Origin: Aeromonas fluvialis
GTDB taxonomy: Bacteria > Pseudomonadota > Gammaproteobacteria > Enterobacterales > Aeromonadaceae
Assembly (NCBI RefSeq): GCF_000819885.1
Contig: NZ_CDBO01000052.1
Span: 1 to 64,000, forward strand
Reading direction: 5' to 3'
Length of the DNA stretch: 64,000 nucleotides
The notes under the pieces were generated by a model. It did not search any database and was not told the DNA's origin. It saw only the letters and a list, made by a program, of their open reading frames with translations. A program made the position numbers and the translations under genes. This document shows positions 17,685 through 26,842 of this stretch, piece by piece (the first letter of the stretch is position 1; each line of letters begins with the position of its first letter).

Positions 17685-18297
17685 GCCTCTTTTGCATTCC
17701 AGCGTCCCCGCATGGGGCGCAGCAGCTTCTCCCGTCTCGGCCAGAGCAGGGCACAGGCCAGCAGCAGGTAGATGAGGGGCTCGCCCCAACCGCTCTTGAG
17801 CGACCACCAGTAGTGCACCGGCACCAGCAGGGCGATGGCATAGACCCAGTTGTGCAGCTTCTGCCATGCAGCGCCCATGCTGCGCTGCAATGCGGGCAGC
17901 GAGGTGATGCTGAGGGCGGCCAGCAGCAGCAGGGCCACCATCCCCACCACGATATAGCTGCGCTTGACCAGCTCGCCGCCAATCAGGCCCCAGTCAAACT
18001 GCAGATCCAGCCCCAGCCACGCCATGAAGTGGAGCAACGCCCAGACAAAACACCAGAGCCCGAGGGGGCGGCGCAGCTTGATGAGCGGCCCCTGCCGCCA
18101 GCGCTTGGCCAGCGGCGACACCAGCAGGGTGAGCAGCAGCAGGTTGAGCGCCCCCTTGCCGAGGTAGTGGATAAGCTCGGGCACCGGATCGCCCCCCAGC
18201 AGACCCGCCGGAATGGCAAAAACCAGCCAGAGCAGGAAGCCGAGGGAGCCCAGATGCACCAGCGCCCGCAAACCGCTGATATGGACCGGTTTCAATC

Positions 18298-18307
<10 letters not shown>
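17681..18307 (-). CDS. msrQ: Haem-binding membrane subunit MsrQ (YedZ)
   Basis: 208 residues with about six membrane helices of the ferric-reductase-like fold. Candidate haem-ligand histidines are in LLHFMAW and KLHNWVY. It passes electrons from the quinone pool or flavin reductase to MsrP in the periplasm, where oxidised methionines of envelope proteins are repaired. Its start lies inside the end of msrP (10-base overlap), so the order is msrP-msrQ with coupled translation. Confidence 0.92.
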
Positions 18308-19299
<992 letters not shown>

Positions 19300-19370
19300 G
19301 AAAAACTCCCGGGGCTGAGTGAGGCAGTATGGATAAGACCCGCCCCGGCAGATTTTTATTTCACACAAAT

Positions 19371-19466
19371 TTACATCATGTGGTGCAGGGGCAGTGCCTT
19401 GGCCATGGTGCCGACCAGAAACAGGACTACGAACACCAGCAGGGGAACGATCACATTTGGCGCCAT
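19371..19466 (-). CDS. Small membrane peptide, 31 residues
   Basis: A 32-codon frame (with stop) starts at the ATG at 19466, with GGAG eight bases upstream. The product is MAPNVIV, then one hydrophobic stretch ([15 protein letters not shown]), then a short KALPLHHMM tail: one transmembrane helix with two histidines and methionines at the far end. It lies 71 bases upstream of msrP on the same strand and could be first in that operon. I know of no named family. Met/His tails can bind metal, but that is a guess. Confidence 0.5.
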   Translation of the reverse strand: MAPNVIVPLLVFVVLFLVGTMAKALPLHHMM

Positions 19467-19572
19467 CAGACTCACTCCATGAGCAGGACAGGGCCTCTAA
19501 CTATGGCCGACTGTCAGGTCGGTCACCAATGAATTTTTTTCGCGAGCGCAAGCGTATTCCTGAGTTGAAAAG

Positions 19573-19588
19573 GGTGATGAGGATCACA
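19573..19588 (+). promoter_or_regulatory. CRP-type site upstream of the DUF1097 gene
   Basis: GGTGATGAGGATCACA matches TGTGA-N6-TCACA at nine of ten informative positions and is centred about 88 bases before the ATG at 19668. The region 19487-19667 otherwise holds no gene. Confidence 0.55.
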
Positions 19589-19667
19589 CACAATTCGGCC
19601 CCCGCTTGCCGCCCCGATTGCCGGGGGTAGGCTGCCCATTTTGCGAAGCCAACTGAAGAGTCGCCCC

Positions 19668-20150
19668 ATGAGCCCACTGATCGCCATCGCCATCACCACT
19701 GGAATTCTCTCCGCCGTCTGGGGCTGGATTGCCGTCGCGTTCGGCCTTATCTCCTGGGTCGGCTTTCTCGGCTGCACCAGCTATTTCGCGTCAAGCGGTG
19801 GCTACAAGGCGCTGCTGCAGACCATCTTCTGCAACACCAGCGGCATGCTGTGGGCACTGCTGCTGATCCATGGCGACAGCCTGTGGGGGGCGGGCGTGGC
19901 GGGTTACGTGATGACGGGGGTGGTCGCAACCCTGATGTGCGTGCAGGCCAAGCAGCAGTGGCTTGGCTACATTCCCGGCACCTTTGCCGGTTGCTGTGCC
20001 ACCTTCGGGGCGGCTGGCGAGTGGCGGCTGATCCTGCCCTCCCTCATCATCGGCGCCTTGTTCGGTTACCTGATGAAGGCGAGCGGCCTCTGGCTCTCCC
20101 ATAAAACCCAAAAAGCCGATGCCGCTCCGGCGGTAGTTGATCCCGCCTGA
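19668..20150 (+). CDS. DUF1097 inner-membrane protein (YcdZ-like)
   Basis: 160 residues with about five membrane helices, matching the DUF1097 family (E. coli YcdZ, 163 residues) in length and in glycine-rich helix patterns such as TTGILSAVWGWIAVAFGL and GTFAGCCATFGA. Function in the family is not established. Fusions suggest small-molecule transport. The start is the ATG at 19668 after GAAGAG. It ends one base before the convergent glrR stop. The upstream CRP-type site suggests control by carbon supply. Confidence 0.8.
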   Translation: MSPLIAIAITTGILSAVWGWIAVAFGLISWVGFLGCTSYFASSGGYKALLQTIFCNTSGMLWALLLIHGDSLWGAGVAGYVMTGVVATLMCVQAKQQWLGYIPGTFAGCCATFGAAGEWRLILPSLIIGALFGYLMKASGLWLSHKTQKADAAPAVVDPA

Positions 20151-20151
20151 T

Positions 20152-21432
20152 TTATCCCTTCGATTTGAAGTTTGCAGCTTCGATACCGTGCCGATTCAAT
20201 AACTTGTAGAAATCGGTACGGTTTCTGCCCGCCATGTTGGCCGCCAGGGTCACGTTGCCCTCGGTGGTGCGCAGCAAGCGGATCAGATACTCCTTCTCGA
20301 ATTCGGCCCGCGCCTCGTTGAACGAGGGGATGCCGCCGCCACCGCCGCTCAGGGCGGACTCCACCATGGAGACCCCGATCACCGGGCTGCAACAGAGGCT
20401 GGCGAGCTGCTCCACCACGTTGCAGAGCTGGCGCACGTTGCCGGGCCAGGCTGCTGCGGCCAGCATGGCCAGCGCCTCCGGCGAGAAGCCCATGGCGGCA
20501 CAGTCACTGTGGCGGCTACGGTAATCGTCTAGCGCCTGACGGGCCAGCAGGGGAATATCCTCGCTGCGGGCACTGAGAGACGGCAAGGTGATGTTGGCGA
20601 CGTTGAGACGGTAGAAGAGATCTTCCCGAAAGCGCCCCTCCTCCATCGCCTTGACCAGATCCTGATGGCTGGAGCTGAGCACCCTTACCTCCGGCGTGCC
20701 CTGACCATACTCCTCCATCACCTGCAGCAGCTTGGCCTGCAGGGATTCGGAGAGGCTGCCAATCTCGTCGAGAAACAGGGTCGCCCCCTTGGCCTGCTCG
20801 AACAGCCCGGACTGGCCATCTTCACCAAACAGCTGCAAGTCGAGTGACGCCCACGGAATGGCGGCACAGTTGCTGGTATGAAGCGGCTTGTCTCGCCGCT
20901 GACTGGCCTGATGCAGCGCCTGCGCCATCGCCCCCTTGCCGGAGCCTGACGGCCCCATGATCAGCACCGGCACCTCCATGGTGGCGATGCTGTGAGCCTG
21001 AATGAGCAGCTGTTCCAGCTGGGGATTACGGGTCAGGATCAGCGACTGCCACTCCTGCTGCTGTTTCGGCCGGGTCAGGCTCAACGCATGTTCGATGGTG
21101 GCGAACAGCTCATCCTTGTTGATGGGCTTGGTCAGGAAGCTGAAGACGCCGGAGCGGGTCGCCTGAATAGCGTCCGGGATAGTGCCGTGGGCGGTCATGA
21201 TGATCACCGGCAACCCCAGCCACTGGGTCTGGATCCGCTCGAACAGGGCCAAACCATCCATGCCCCCCATCCGCAGATCGCTCAGCACCAGATCGGCTCG
21301 CTGCTGGCGCAGCCGGTCGAGGGCCACTTCCGCACTGTCGGCGGTATCCACTTCATAACCCTGACTGCGCAGCCGCATGCTCATCAGCTTGAGCAGACTG
21401 ACGTCATCATCCACCAACAGGATCCGGCTCAT
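20152..21432 (-). CDS. glrR: Response regulator GlrR (QseF) lacking the GAFTGA loop
   Basis: 426 residues: receiver (Asp in DLVLSDLRMGG, Lys in LTKPIN), AAA+ domain and a C-terminal Fis-type helix-turn-helix (NVTLAANMAGRNRTDFYKLL). Ordinary GlrR activates sigma-54 promoters such as glmY. Walker A (MGPSGSGKGAM) and Walker B (GATLFLDEIGSL) are present. Between LFG and GLF, however, only EDGQS remains, where GlrR proteins have about 13 residues including GAFTGA. That loop contacts sigma-54, so this protein probably acts at sigma-70 promoters or not at all, as TyrR does. It overlaps qseG by four bases. Confidence 0.9.
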   Translation of the reverse strand: MSRILLVDDDVSLLKLMSMRLRSQGYEVDTADSAEVALDRLRQQRADLVLSDLRMGGMDGLALFERIQTQWLGLPVIIMTAHGTIPDAIQATRSGVFSFLTKPINKDELFATIEHALSLTRPKQQQEWQSLILTRNPQLEQLLIQAHSIATMEVPVLIMGPSGSGKGAMAQALHQASQRRDKPLHTSNCAAIPWASLDLQLFGEDGQSGLFEQAKGATLFLDEIGSLSESLQAKLLQVMEEYGQGTPEVRVLSSSHQDLVKAMEEGRFREDLFYRLNVANITLPSLSARSEDIPLLARQALDDYRSRHSDCAAMGFSPEALAMLAAAAWPGNVRQLCNVVEQLASLCCSPVIGVSMVESALSGGGGGIPSFNEARAEFEKEYLIRLLRTTEGNVTLAANMAGRNRTDFYKLLNRHGIEAANFKSKG

Positions 21433-21947
21433 GGTATGACCTCACGATGTTCGTTCAGCTTGCGCTGGTTGAGCTGGTCGTCGATGGCGGTCAACTGTTC
21501 GATCTGGCGACGCAGCCGCTGGATCTCCTGACTCTGAACATCGCGCCGGCTGTCGCGAGCCAGCAGCTGCTCGCCGAGGGCGATCCAGCTACGCAAAAAG
21601 GCCTGGGCATCGAGGCCCAGCTCGGGCAGCATCTGCTTCAGGCGCGCCAGACCGGCGCGACGAGTGGCTACCGCCTCGGCCGGGTGGGAATCCACCATCG
21701 CCAGACTGACCCGGCTCTCCAGATCGGAGACCCCTTTCAGACGCTGACGCTCCTGCACCCGTTGCTGGGGGTGACTGGCCAGCAGCCAGTCGGAGTATTG
21801 CAGACGCACCTGCATCTCCTTGTTAGCAAACTCCATCCGCTTGGCAAAAGCGATATTGGAGGAGTCCCGCTGTGCCTGTTGTGGCAGCAAGGAGCAACCC
21901 GCGAGCAACCCCATCATCAGGACTGGAAATACGCGCTGTATCTTCAT
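21429..21947 (-). CDS. qseG: Lipoprotein QseG (YfhG-like)
   Basis: 172 residues. Signal with lipobox LLAGCS, then an Arg/Gln-rich helical region (FANKEMQVRLQYSDWLL, VQSQEIQRLRRQIEQLTAIDDQL) likely to form a coiled coil. In enterics QseG is the outer-membrane lipoprotein that contacts and stimulates the GlrK/QseE sensor. It lies between glrK and glrR with four-base overlaps on both sides, so all three are one translationally coupled operon. Identification rests mainly on position and layout. Confidence 0.8.
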   Translation of the reverse strand: MKIQRVFPVLMMGLLAGCSLLPQQAQRDSSNIAFAKRMEFANKEMQVRLQYSDWLLASHPQQRVQERQRLKGVSDLESRVSLAMVDSHPAEAVATRRAGLARLKQMLPELGLDAQAFLRSWIALGEQLLARDSRRDVQSQEIQRLRRQIEQLTAIDDQLNQRKLNEHREVIP

Positions 21948-23353
21948 AGCTCTCTTTTCAACGTCAACCTGAAGCAGACATCAGCCTGTTCATCGTTTAC
22001 CAGAATCAACTCACCTCCGAGACTATGGGCAGACTCCCGCGCGATAGAGAGGCCCATACCAGAGCCTTTCAATACACCTTGTCGCACTGCGCTGCCCTGT
22101 TCGAAGGGTTCAAAAATGCGTTGCTGATCGGCCGCGGGGATCTCGGGCCCCTCGTTGGCCACTTCCAGCCAGCTTATCTGTTCATTCTGCCCTGCCCTGA
22201 TCCAGATATTGCTCCCGCTGGCGCCGTAACTGACGGCGTTGGAGAAGAGGTTGTCGAGGATCAGCCTCAACCGGTAGGGCTCCGCCCACAGGGTAACCGG
22301 TCCGGTCGGCAAGTGTACACGGATCTGCTTGGACTCCAATGCCAGCCGGTACTCGATGGCGAGTTCTGACAGCATGGGCAGCAGGAGAACAGGTTCCCGT
22401 TCGAAGGCCTCCTGCTGACTGAGCCGGTTGAAGTCGAGCAGCCGCTCGATCAGGGTCTGCAGACGCCGACTGTTCTCGTCGAGCATCTGGCAAATCTCCA
22501 GCTGATCCGGCGTCAACGGCCCGACCAGCTGTTCGCAGAGCAGATCCGATCCCTCCCGCAGCACCGCCAGCGGGGTCTTGAGCTCGTGGGAAACATGACG
22601 CAGAAACTGATACTTTTGCTGCTCCAGCTCCTTGAGCTTGTCGTAAAGCCAAAGAAGCCGTTCTCCCAGCAATACCAGCTCGGCAGGGCCGTCAACCGGC
22701 TTGGGATCGGGTTCGACCCCGGCACCCAGGCTCAAGATGCGCGACTCAATCTGTCGTACCGGGTGGATAATAAGGTAGGTGAAGATAAAGACCATCAGCA
22801 GGCTGAGGGCTGCCACGGCACCGCTCACCCACCAGAGCTCCCTGGTCAGTCCGGCGATGGTGAGCCGCACCCGATCCATGTGCTCGTCAACCCGGCTGCG
22901 GGTGACCATCTCGAGCTGCTTGTTGGCATCGTTAAACAGCTCAAGCTTGTCCCCCGCTACCGCCGCCTGGGCCAAGGCAACATCCTGCAGGCTGTCGAGC
23001 CAAGCCAGCCCCTGATCCAGCGCGCTGTAAAGCTGGCCGTCGGAGATGGAGTTGCGATGGTCTGCCAGCAACACCCGATACCCGTCAAGTTGCTGCTGAT
23101 AGCTGGTCAGACTGCGGCGATCCCCCAGCACCGCGAAACGGCGCAAGGTGCGCTCGATATCGATAACCTGCGCCGTCAGCAGGGTGGCGCGGCGGGTATC
23201 CTTGACCGCTCGTTCCATCTCGTCGCTGGTGAGCTGGCTGAGGTGAGCAAGGGCTTTGCTGTTGTGCCAGATCATGCCGCCCAGCGGCATCAATACCAGC
23301 ACAAATCCCATCAATACCACCTGCAGCAGGGAGCGTGGGCGAACCTTGGTCAT
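21944..23353 (-). CDS. glrK: Sensor histidine kinase GlrK (QseE)
   Basis: 469 residues. Two membrane helices (LLQVVLMGFVLVLMPLGGMIW and LWWVSGAVAALSLLMVFIFTYLI) enclose a periplasmic helical domain of about 150 residues. A HAMP-like linker follows, then H-box FLRHVSHELKTPLA, N-box LILDNLFSNAVSYG and G-box GSGMGLSIARE. It phosphorylates GlrR. Two adjacent ATGs exist (23356 and 23353). The second, with AGAGAAGAG upstream, is chosen. In E. coli the sRNA glmY lies upstream of this gene. Here the same place holds a micropeptide gene. Confidence 0.9.
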   Translation of the reverse strand: MTKVRPRSLLQVVLMGFVLVLMPLGGMIWHNSKALAHLSQLTSDEMERAVKDTRRATLLTAQVIDIERTLRRFAVLGDRRSLTSYQQQLDGYRVLLADHRNSISDGQLYSALDQGLAWLDSLQDVALAQAAVAGDKLELFNDANKQLEMVTRSRVDEHMDRVRLTIAGLTRELWWVSGAVAALSLLMVFIFTYLIIHPVRQIESRILSLGAGVEPDPKPVDGPAELVLLGERLLWLYDKLKELEQQKYQFLRHVSHELKTPLAVLREGSDLLCEQLVGPLTPDQLEICQMLDENSRRLQTLIERLLDFNRLSQQEAFEREPVLLLPMLSELAIEYRLALESKQIRVHLPTGPVTLWAEPYRLRLILDNLFSNAVSYGASGSNIWIRAGQNEQISWLEVANEGPEIPAADQQRIFEPFEQGSAVRQGVLKGSGMGLSIARESAHSLGGELILVNDEQADVCFRLTLKREL

Positions 23354-23405
23354 CATCTCTTCTCTTGCATTCTCACCGGTGCGCCAGCATAGCTGCACCG
23401 CCCCA

Positions 23406-23436
23406 AAAAACAAAACCGGCCAACAGGCCGGTTCAG
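23406..23436 (-). terminator. Intrinsic terminator of the 30-residue peptide gene
   Basis: On the minus strand AACCGGCC / GGCCGGTT with loop TGTT is followed by TTGTTTTTT. It lies between the small gene (stop 23457) and glrK, insulating the operon. Confidence 0.8.
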
Positions 23437-23456
23437 CTTATCTGGAACAGGGATTT

Positions 23457-23549
23457 TCACGCCAATCCGACGGATGCCAGACAGATAATCAGGATCATCG
23501 CCAGCGCTCCCGAAGCGGTCAACAGCGCCCATTTCAGCTCCACACTCAT
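23457..23549 (-). CDS. Small membrane peptide, 30 residues
   Basis: A 31-codon frame (with stop) from the ATG at 23549 has a perfect AGGAGG sequence five bases upstream, and its own intrinsic terminator starts 20 bases after the stop. The product is MSVELKWALLTASGALAMIL followed by IICLASVGLA, a charged N-terminus and one hydrophobic helix. The strong initiation site, compact transcript and terminator argue for a real gene. I do not recognise the family. Confidence 0.65.
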   Translation of the reverse strand: MSVELKWALLTASGALAMILIICLASVGLA

Positions 23550-23673
23550 GCAAACCTCCTTTCTGCCAATCAGTGCCGGATCACAATAGATAAGATAATG
23601 TTACGTCATAGTTAATCCGATAACCGTGAGCTGCGTATACATTTCAGATGAGCCCAACCCCGGGAAGGTGAGC

Positions 23674-24249
23674 ATGTTCTATCTGTGTAGCATTGGTTCC
23701 AATATTGACCCTCATATCCATGTCAGCCGCGCACTGGCCGAACTGCTTGCGCACGTCGGCCACCTGCAGCTCAGCTCGGTGATCCGCACCAAGCCAGTGG
23801 GTATGGACTCCAGCAACGACTTTCTCAACTGCCTGCTGGTGGTGGAGAGCCCGCTCGATGTCGCCCGTCTTAAGCAGCGCTTTGTCGCCCTTGAAGTGGC
23901 GCACGGCCGGGATAGGAGCGACCCGCTCTGCAAGGTGCACGACCGGCCGCTCGACATCGATATTCTGGCCAGCAACAGGAGCGGTGGCTTTGCCACGGCA
24001 GAGGTCGATTCCTATCTTTCCGAGCTGCTGAGCGAGCTCTACGGCCATGGTGAAGTGCATGACCCCAAGGTGGCGTTACAGGTGACGCTCCCCGGCCCGT
24101 CGGGTAAACACAAACCCGACAAGGGAGTGCTGACCCGGCAGGTCGGGCTGGGACCGCTGGTACTCGGCACGTCCTCAGAGTGTGGCCAGAGCACGCCCGC
24201 CATCTACCTTGATGCTGGCCCCCGTCATATAACTGTTCCCCATCAGTAG
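23674..24249 (+). CDS. HPPK-family pterin pyrophosphokinase (FolK paralogue)
   Basis: 191 residues. The N-terminal LCSIGSNIDPHIHVSRAL and the central HGRDRSDPLCKVHDRPLDIDIL correspond to the pterin- and ATP-binding blocks of 6-hydroxymethyl-7,8-dihydropterin pyrophosphokinase, which ends in the metal-binding LDIDI. The start is the ATG at 23674 after GGAAGGTG. It lies next to folM, a pattern seen in other gamma-proteobacteria with a second folate-like gene set, so the substrate may be monapterin rather than neopterin derived. Its last 25 codons overlap the convergent folM gene. Confidence 0.85.
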   Translation: MFYLCSIGSNIDPHIHVSRALAELLAHVGHLQLSSVIRTKPVGMDSSNDFLNCLLVVESPLDVARLKQRFVALEVAHGRDRSDPLCKVHDRPLDIDILASNRSGGFATAEVDSYLSELLSELYGHGEVHDPKVALQVTLPGPSGKHKPDKGVLTRQVGLGPLVLGTSSECGQSTPAIYLDAGPRHITVPHQ

Positions 24250-24879
24250 CTGCACCGCCTGCCAGATAGGCTCAAGCCCCCCTTCCCGCGCCAGCGGTGT
24301 TTTCGCCAACACCTGCTGGCGCCACGCCTCGTCATGCTCGTCGAGAAACAGGATGGGGCCCGGCTCTATGGTGTTGACCCGCACAGTGGGCGCCAGCTCG
24401 CGGGCAAAACTCATGGCCAGCGAATGGGCTCCCGCCTTGGTGGCCACATAGCTGGCGAAACGGGGAGCCGGTGCATGGATATAGATATCGGTGATGTGAA
24501 TGATGCTGGCGTTGGGGTTGCTGGCCAGCCGGAGGGCCAGCGCCCGGTTTAGCTGGAAGGGGGCCGCCATGTGCACCCGGTAGAACTGCTCGAACTGGGC
24601 CAGCTGTGCCGCCGGATCGGCCTCTTGCTGCTCAAAGGCCGAGGCGTTGTGGATCACCAGCGCCAGATCCTGATGGGCAGCCAGCACATCGATCAGCTTG
24701 CCAACGTCCTCTTCCCGGCCAAAATCGGCCTGCACCAGCTCGACCCCCAGTGCCGCCAACGTGGCCAGCTCCGGCCGCTCGCTGCGATAACTGCCCGTCA
24801 CCTGCCAGCCTGCAGCCACCAGCTGTTCACAGAGATAAAATCCGAGTCGACGGCCGCAGCCCGTTACCAATGCACGCAT
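24175..24879 (-). CDS. folM: Dihydromonapterin reductase, FolM-like short-chain dehydrogenase
   Basis: 234 residues. SDR fold with the unusual cofactor loop TGCGRRLGFYL typical of FolM/PTR1-type pteridine reductases, NNAS-like VIHNAS, and the catalytic Tyr-Lys pair in YVATKAG. It reduces dihydromonapterin to tetrahydromonapterin and may act as a backup dihydrofolate reductase. It is convergent with the HPPK-family gene and overlaps it by 75 bases. Confidence 0.85.
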   Translation of the reverse strand: MRALVTGCGRRLGFYLCEQLVAAGWQVTGSYRSERPELATLAALGVELVQADFGREEDVGKLIDVLAAHQDLALVIHNASAFEQQEADPAAQLAQFEQFYRVHMAAPFQLNRALALRLASNPNASIIHITDIYIHAPAPRFASYVATKAGAHSLAMSFARELAPTVRVNTIEPGPILFLDEHDEAWRQQVLAKTPLAREGGLEPIWQAVQLLMGNSYMTGASIKVDGGRALATL

Positions 24880-25041
24880 ACGCTCTCCTTTCCATTTCGT
24901 GGTATTGCATGAACGAAGCCCGCCGGTCAGCGGATCACCGCCGATGGCTTGCGCCTATCAATCCCTGCGACACAAGCCATTGGTCGCGGGCAACCCGCCC
25001 GCGTCATAGTGACGGCATTCCTCTCTTGCGGAGTCACCACC

Positions 25042-25446
25042 ATGCTGAAAGTGCACCACCACATGGGTCGCCTGACCCACTCCCTCACTGCTGGACTCAG
25101 CCTGGCCGAGGCGCTGGACCGCCTGCATCAATCCGGCCTTGGCGGCCTGCCGGTGCTGGATGAGCAGAAACGGCTGATCGGCTTTCTCTCGGAGCAGGAT
25201 TGCATCCCCAGCCTACTCACCGGCAGCTATCACTGCGACACCCGCACCCGGGTGGAGGATCTGATGAACCGCTCGCCCCTCTCGGTCGGGCCGGATGACA
25301 GTATTCTGGAGCTGGCCCGCCAGATGGCCGACGCCAAACCCAAGATCTACCCGGTGCTGCAACAGGGCAAGGTGATCGGCATCATCAGCCGCCGTCAGGT
25401 GATGCAAGCCCTCAACCAGCAGATGAAGGTGTGCCAGCAGACCTAG
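25042..25446 (+). CDS. CBS-domain protein
   Basis: 134 residues, almost entirely two CBS repeats: about 18-68 (LSLAEALDRLHQSGLGGLPVLDEQKRLIGFLSEQD) and about 78-130 (VEDLMNRSPLSVGPDDSILEL, KIYPVLQQGKVIGIISRRQVM). Such stand-alone pairs bind adenine nucleotides and regulate partner proteins. The partner is unknown. The ATG at 25042 matches the family start and has GGAG upstream. Its stop overlaps that of the convergent membrane-protein gene. Confidence 0.85.
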   Translation: MLKVHHHMGRLTHSLTAGLSLAEALDRLHQSGLGGLPVLDEQKRLIGFLSEQDCIPSLLTGSYHCDTRTRVEDLMNRSPLSVGPDDSILELARQMADAKPKIYPVLQQGKVIGIISRRQVMQALNQQMKVCQQT

Positions 25447-25979
25447 ATCTGGTAACGCCCCTTGTCACCGATATCGAAGTGCAGGGGCATCCGCCACTTG
25501 GCCAGCGCCAGCAAGGTCAACAGGGCCCCGCAGACCAGCGCCACCAGTGCGGCGGCCCACTCCACCCGCAACCACTCCAGCAGCCACAACGCCGGCAGCA
25601 GCACGGGCACCAGCTTGATCCCGGGAATCGAGAAGCAAAACTGCTCCTTGAACGCCAGCCCGGAGAGGGTCGCCAAGGCCGCCCCCAGCACCAGCGCATC
25701 CGGTGCTCCCACCGCAGCCAGAGCCAGCGCGCCCCACCCAAATCCCTGCAGAATCAGGCGAATCCGCTTGTCGTAGATATGCAGCGAGAAGCCGCAGATT
25801 GCGCTTGCCACTGCCAGAGACATCAACCATTGTGCCAACGGGATCAGCACCATCCCGCTCAGCAGCGCCACACCGCGGCAAAGCAGCAGCAGGGCGGCCG
25901 CACTCAAGCCAAGGCGGTAGAGCGAGACGGTTAACTTGTCGATCCCGTCCAGCGGGCTCTCGATTTCAGGGTTTGCCAT
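25443..25979 (-). CDS. Integral membrane protein, probably DUF2301 family
   Basis: 178 residues with about five membrane helices (LSAAALLLLCRGVALLSGMV, WLMSLAVASAICGFSL, GFGWGALALAAVGAPDALVLG, VPVLLPALWLLEWL, ALVALVCGALLTLLAL). The conserved GLAFKEQFCFSIPGIKLVP loop is what suggests DUF2301. No function is known. Start at the ATG at 25979. Confidence 0.7.
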   Translation of the reverse strand: MANPEIESPLDGIDKLTVSLYRLGLSAAALLLLCRGVALLSGMVLIPLAQWLMSLAVASAICGFSLHIYDKRIRLILQGFGWGALALAAVGAPDALVLGAALATLSGLAFKEQFCFSIPGIKLVPVLLPALWLLEWLRVEWAAALVALVCGALLTLLALAKWRMPLHFDIGDKGRYQI

Positions 25980-26090
25980 AAACTGTCGCTTCTAACGGAT
26001 CAGGTGCCATCCAATATACTGGAATCAGGTCTTGGAATATCTTCAAACGGGCTCAGGAGAGGTAGTTTGCGTGTAACCCACCTGTTTTGA

Positions 26091-26834
26091 TTGCTATTTC
26101 CGCTCGGATTGCCGGCCAGAGATCTGGTGATCTGCGGCACAACCATGGAGCCCCTGCTCAAGTTTATCGATGCCGATCAGAGACCCCGCGGACTCGATAT
26201 CGAGATCGTCACCGCCATCTTCGACAAGCTGACAACCCCCATTCGGTTCGATCTGACCGATTCGGGAGCGCGCCTCACCCACAATGGCGAAACCGACGCC
26301 TGCAATCTGGTGATGACCGACTCCTACAAGGCGGAACGAGAGAGTTATCTCATCTATCCCCAACAGGCCCATCTACGCCACAGCTGGCACTTCTTCGTGC
26401 GCAAGGCGGACCTGCTGAAGATCCGTTACGAAACGCTGGCCGATCTCAAACCTTGGCGCATCGGCGTGACCAAGGATTTCTCCTATACCCCTGAACTGGC
26501 AGCGGCCATGGCCGACCCGTCCTATCAGTTTCAGGAGATCACCATGAACCAGCTGCAACTGCGCAAACTGCTGGCCGGACGGATCGATACCGTGCCCATG
26601 CCGCTGGTCACCGCCTTCACCCAGATCAAGGAAGAGGGGCTGACGGGCAAGGTCGATTACCTGCCCAAACCGCTCAAGAGCAGCCCCTACTTCAACACCT
26701 GGGCCCGCGCACGGGCGGATGCACAGACCCCCGCCCTGATGGCGGCCTACGATGCCGAACTGCTGCGCATGAAGCGAAACGGCAGCCTCAAGGCCCTCTA
26801 CGACAAGTACGCCATCCCCTATATCGAACCCTGA
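26091..26834 (+). CDS. Periplasmic solute-binding protein (family 3) with interrupted signal peptide
   Basis: The mature part (from ARDLVICGTTMEP) is a complete SBP-bac-3 fold of about 238 residues with DIEIVTAIFDKL, IGVTKDFSYTP and a typical C-terminal helix. The start is the problem. An AGGAGAGG site at 26056-26063 precedes a TTG at 26067 that would begin MRVTHLF, and this is followed in the same frame by TGA (26088-26090) and then LLFPLGLPA. Read with TGG for TGA, this is a normal signal peptide. As written, only a weak TTG at 26091 remains and export would fail. Either a recent nonsense mutation or a sequencing error is likely. Confidence 0.65.
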   Translation: MLFPLGLPARDLVICGTTMEPLLKFIDADQRPRGLDIEIVTAIFDKLTTPIRFDLTDSGARLTHNGETDACNLVMTDSYKAERESYLIYPQQAHLRHSWHFFVRKADLLKIRYETLADLKPWRIGVTKDFSYTPELAAAMADPSYQFQEITMNQLQLRKLLAGRIDTVPMPLVTAFTQIKEEGLTGKVDYLPKPLKSSPYFNTWARARADAQTPALMAAYDAELLRMKRNGSLKALYDKYAIPYIEP

Positions 26835-26842
26835 TCAAGGGG

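Noticed and set aside
23563..23580. GGCAC...GGC as a sigma-54 promoter for a glmY-like RNA upstream of glrK
   Set aside because: Spacing between the GG and GC elements is one base short, and the site lies only about 15 bases from the small-protein ATG.
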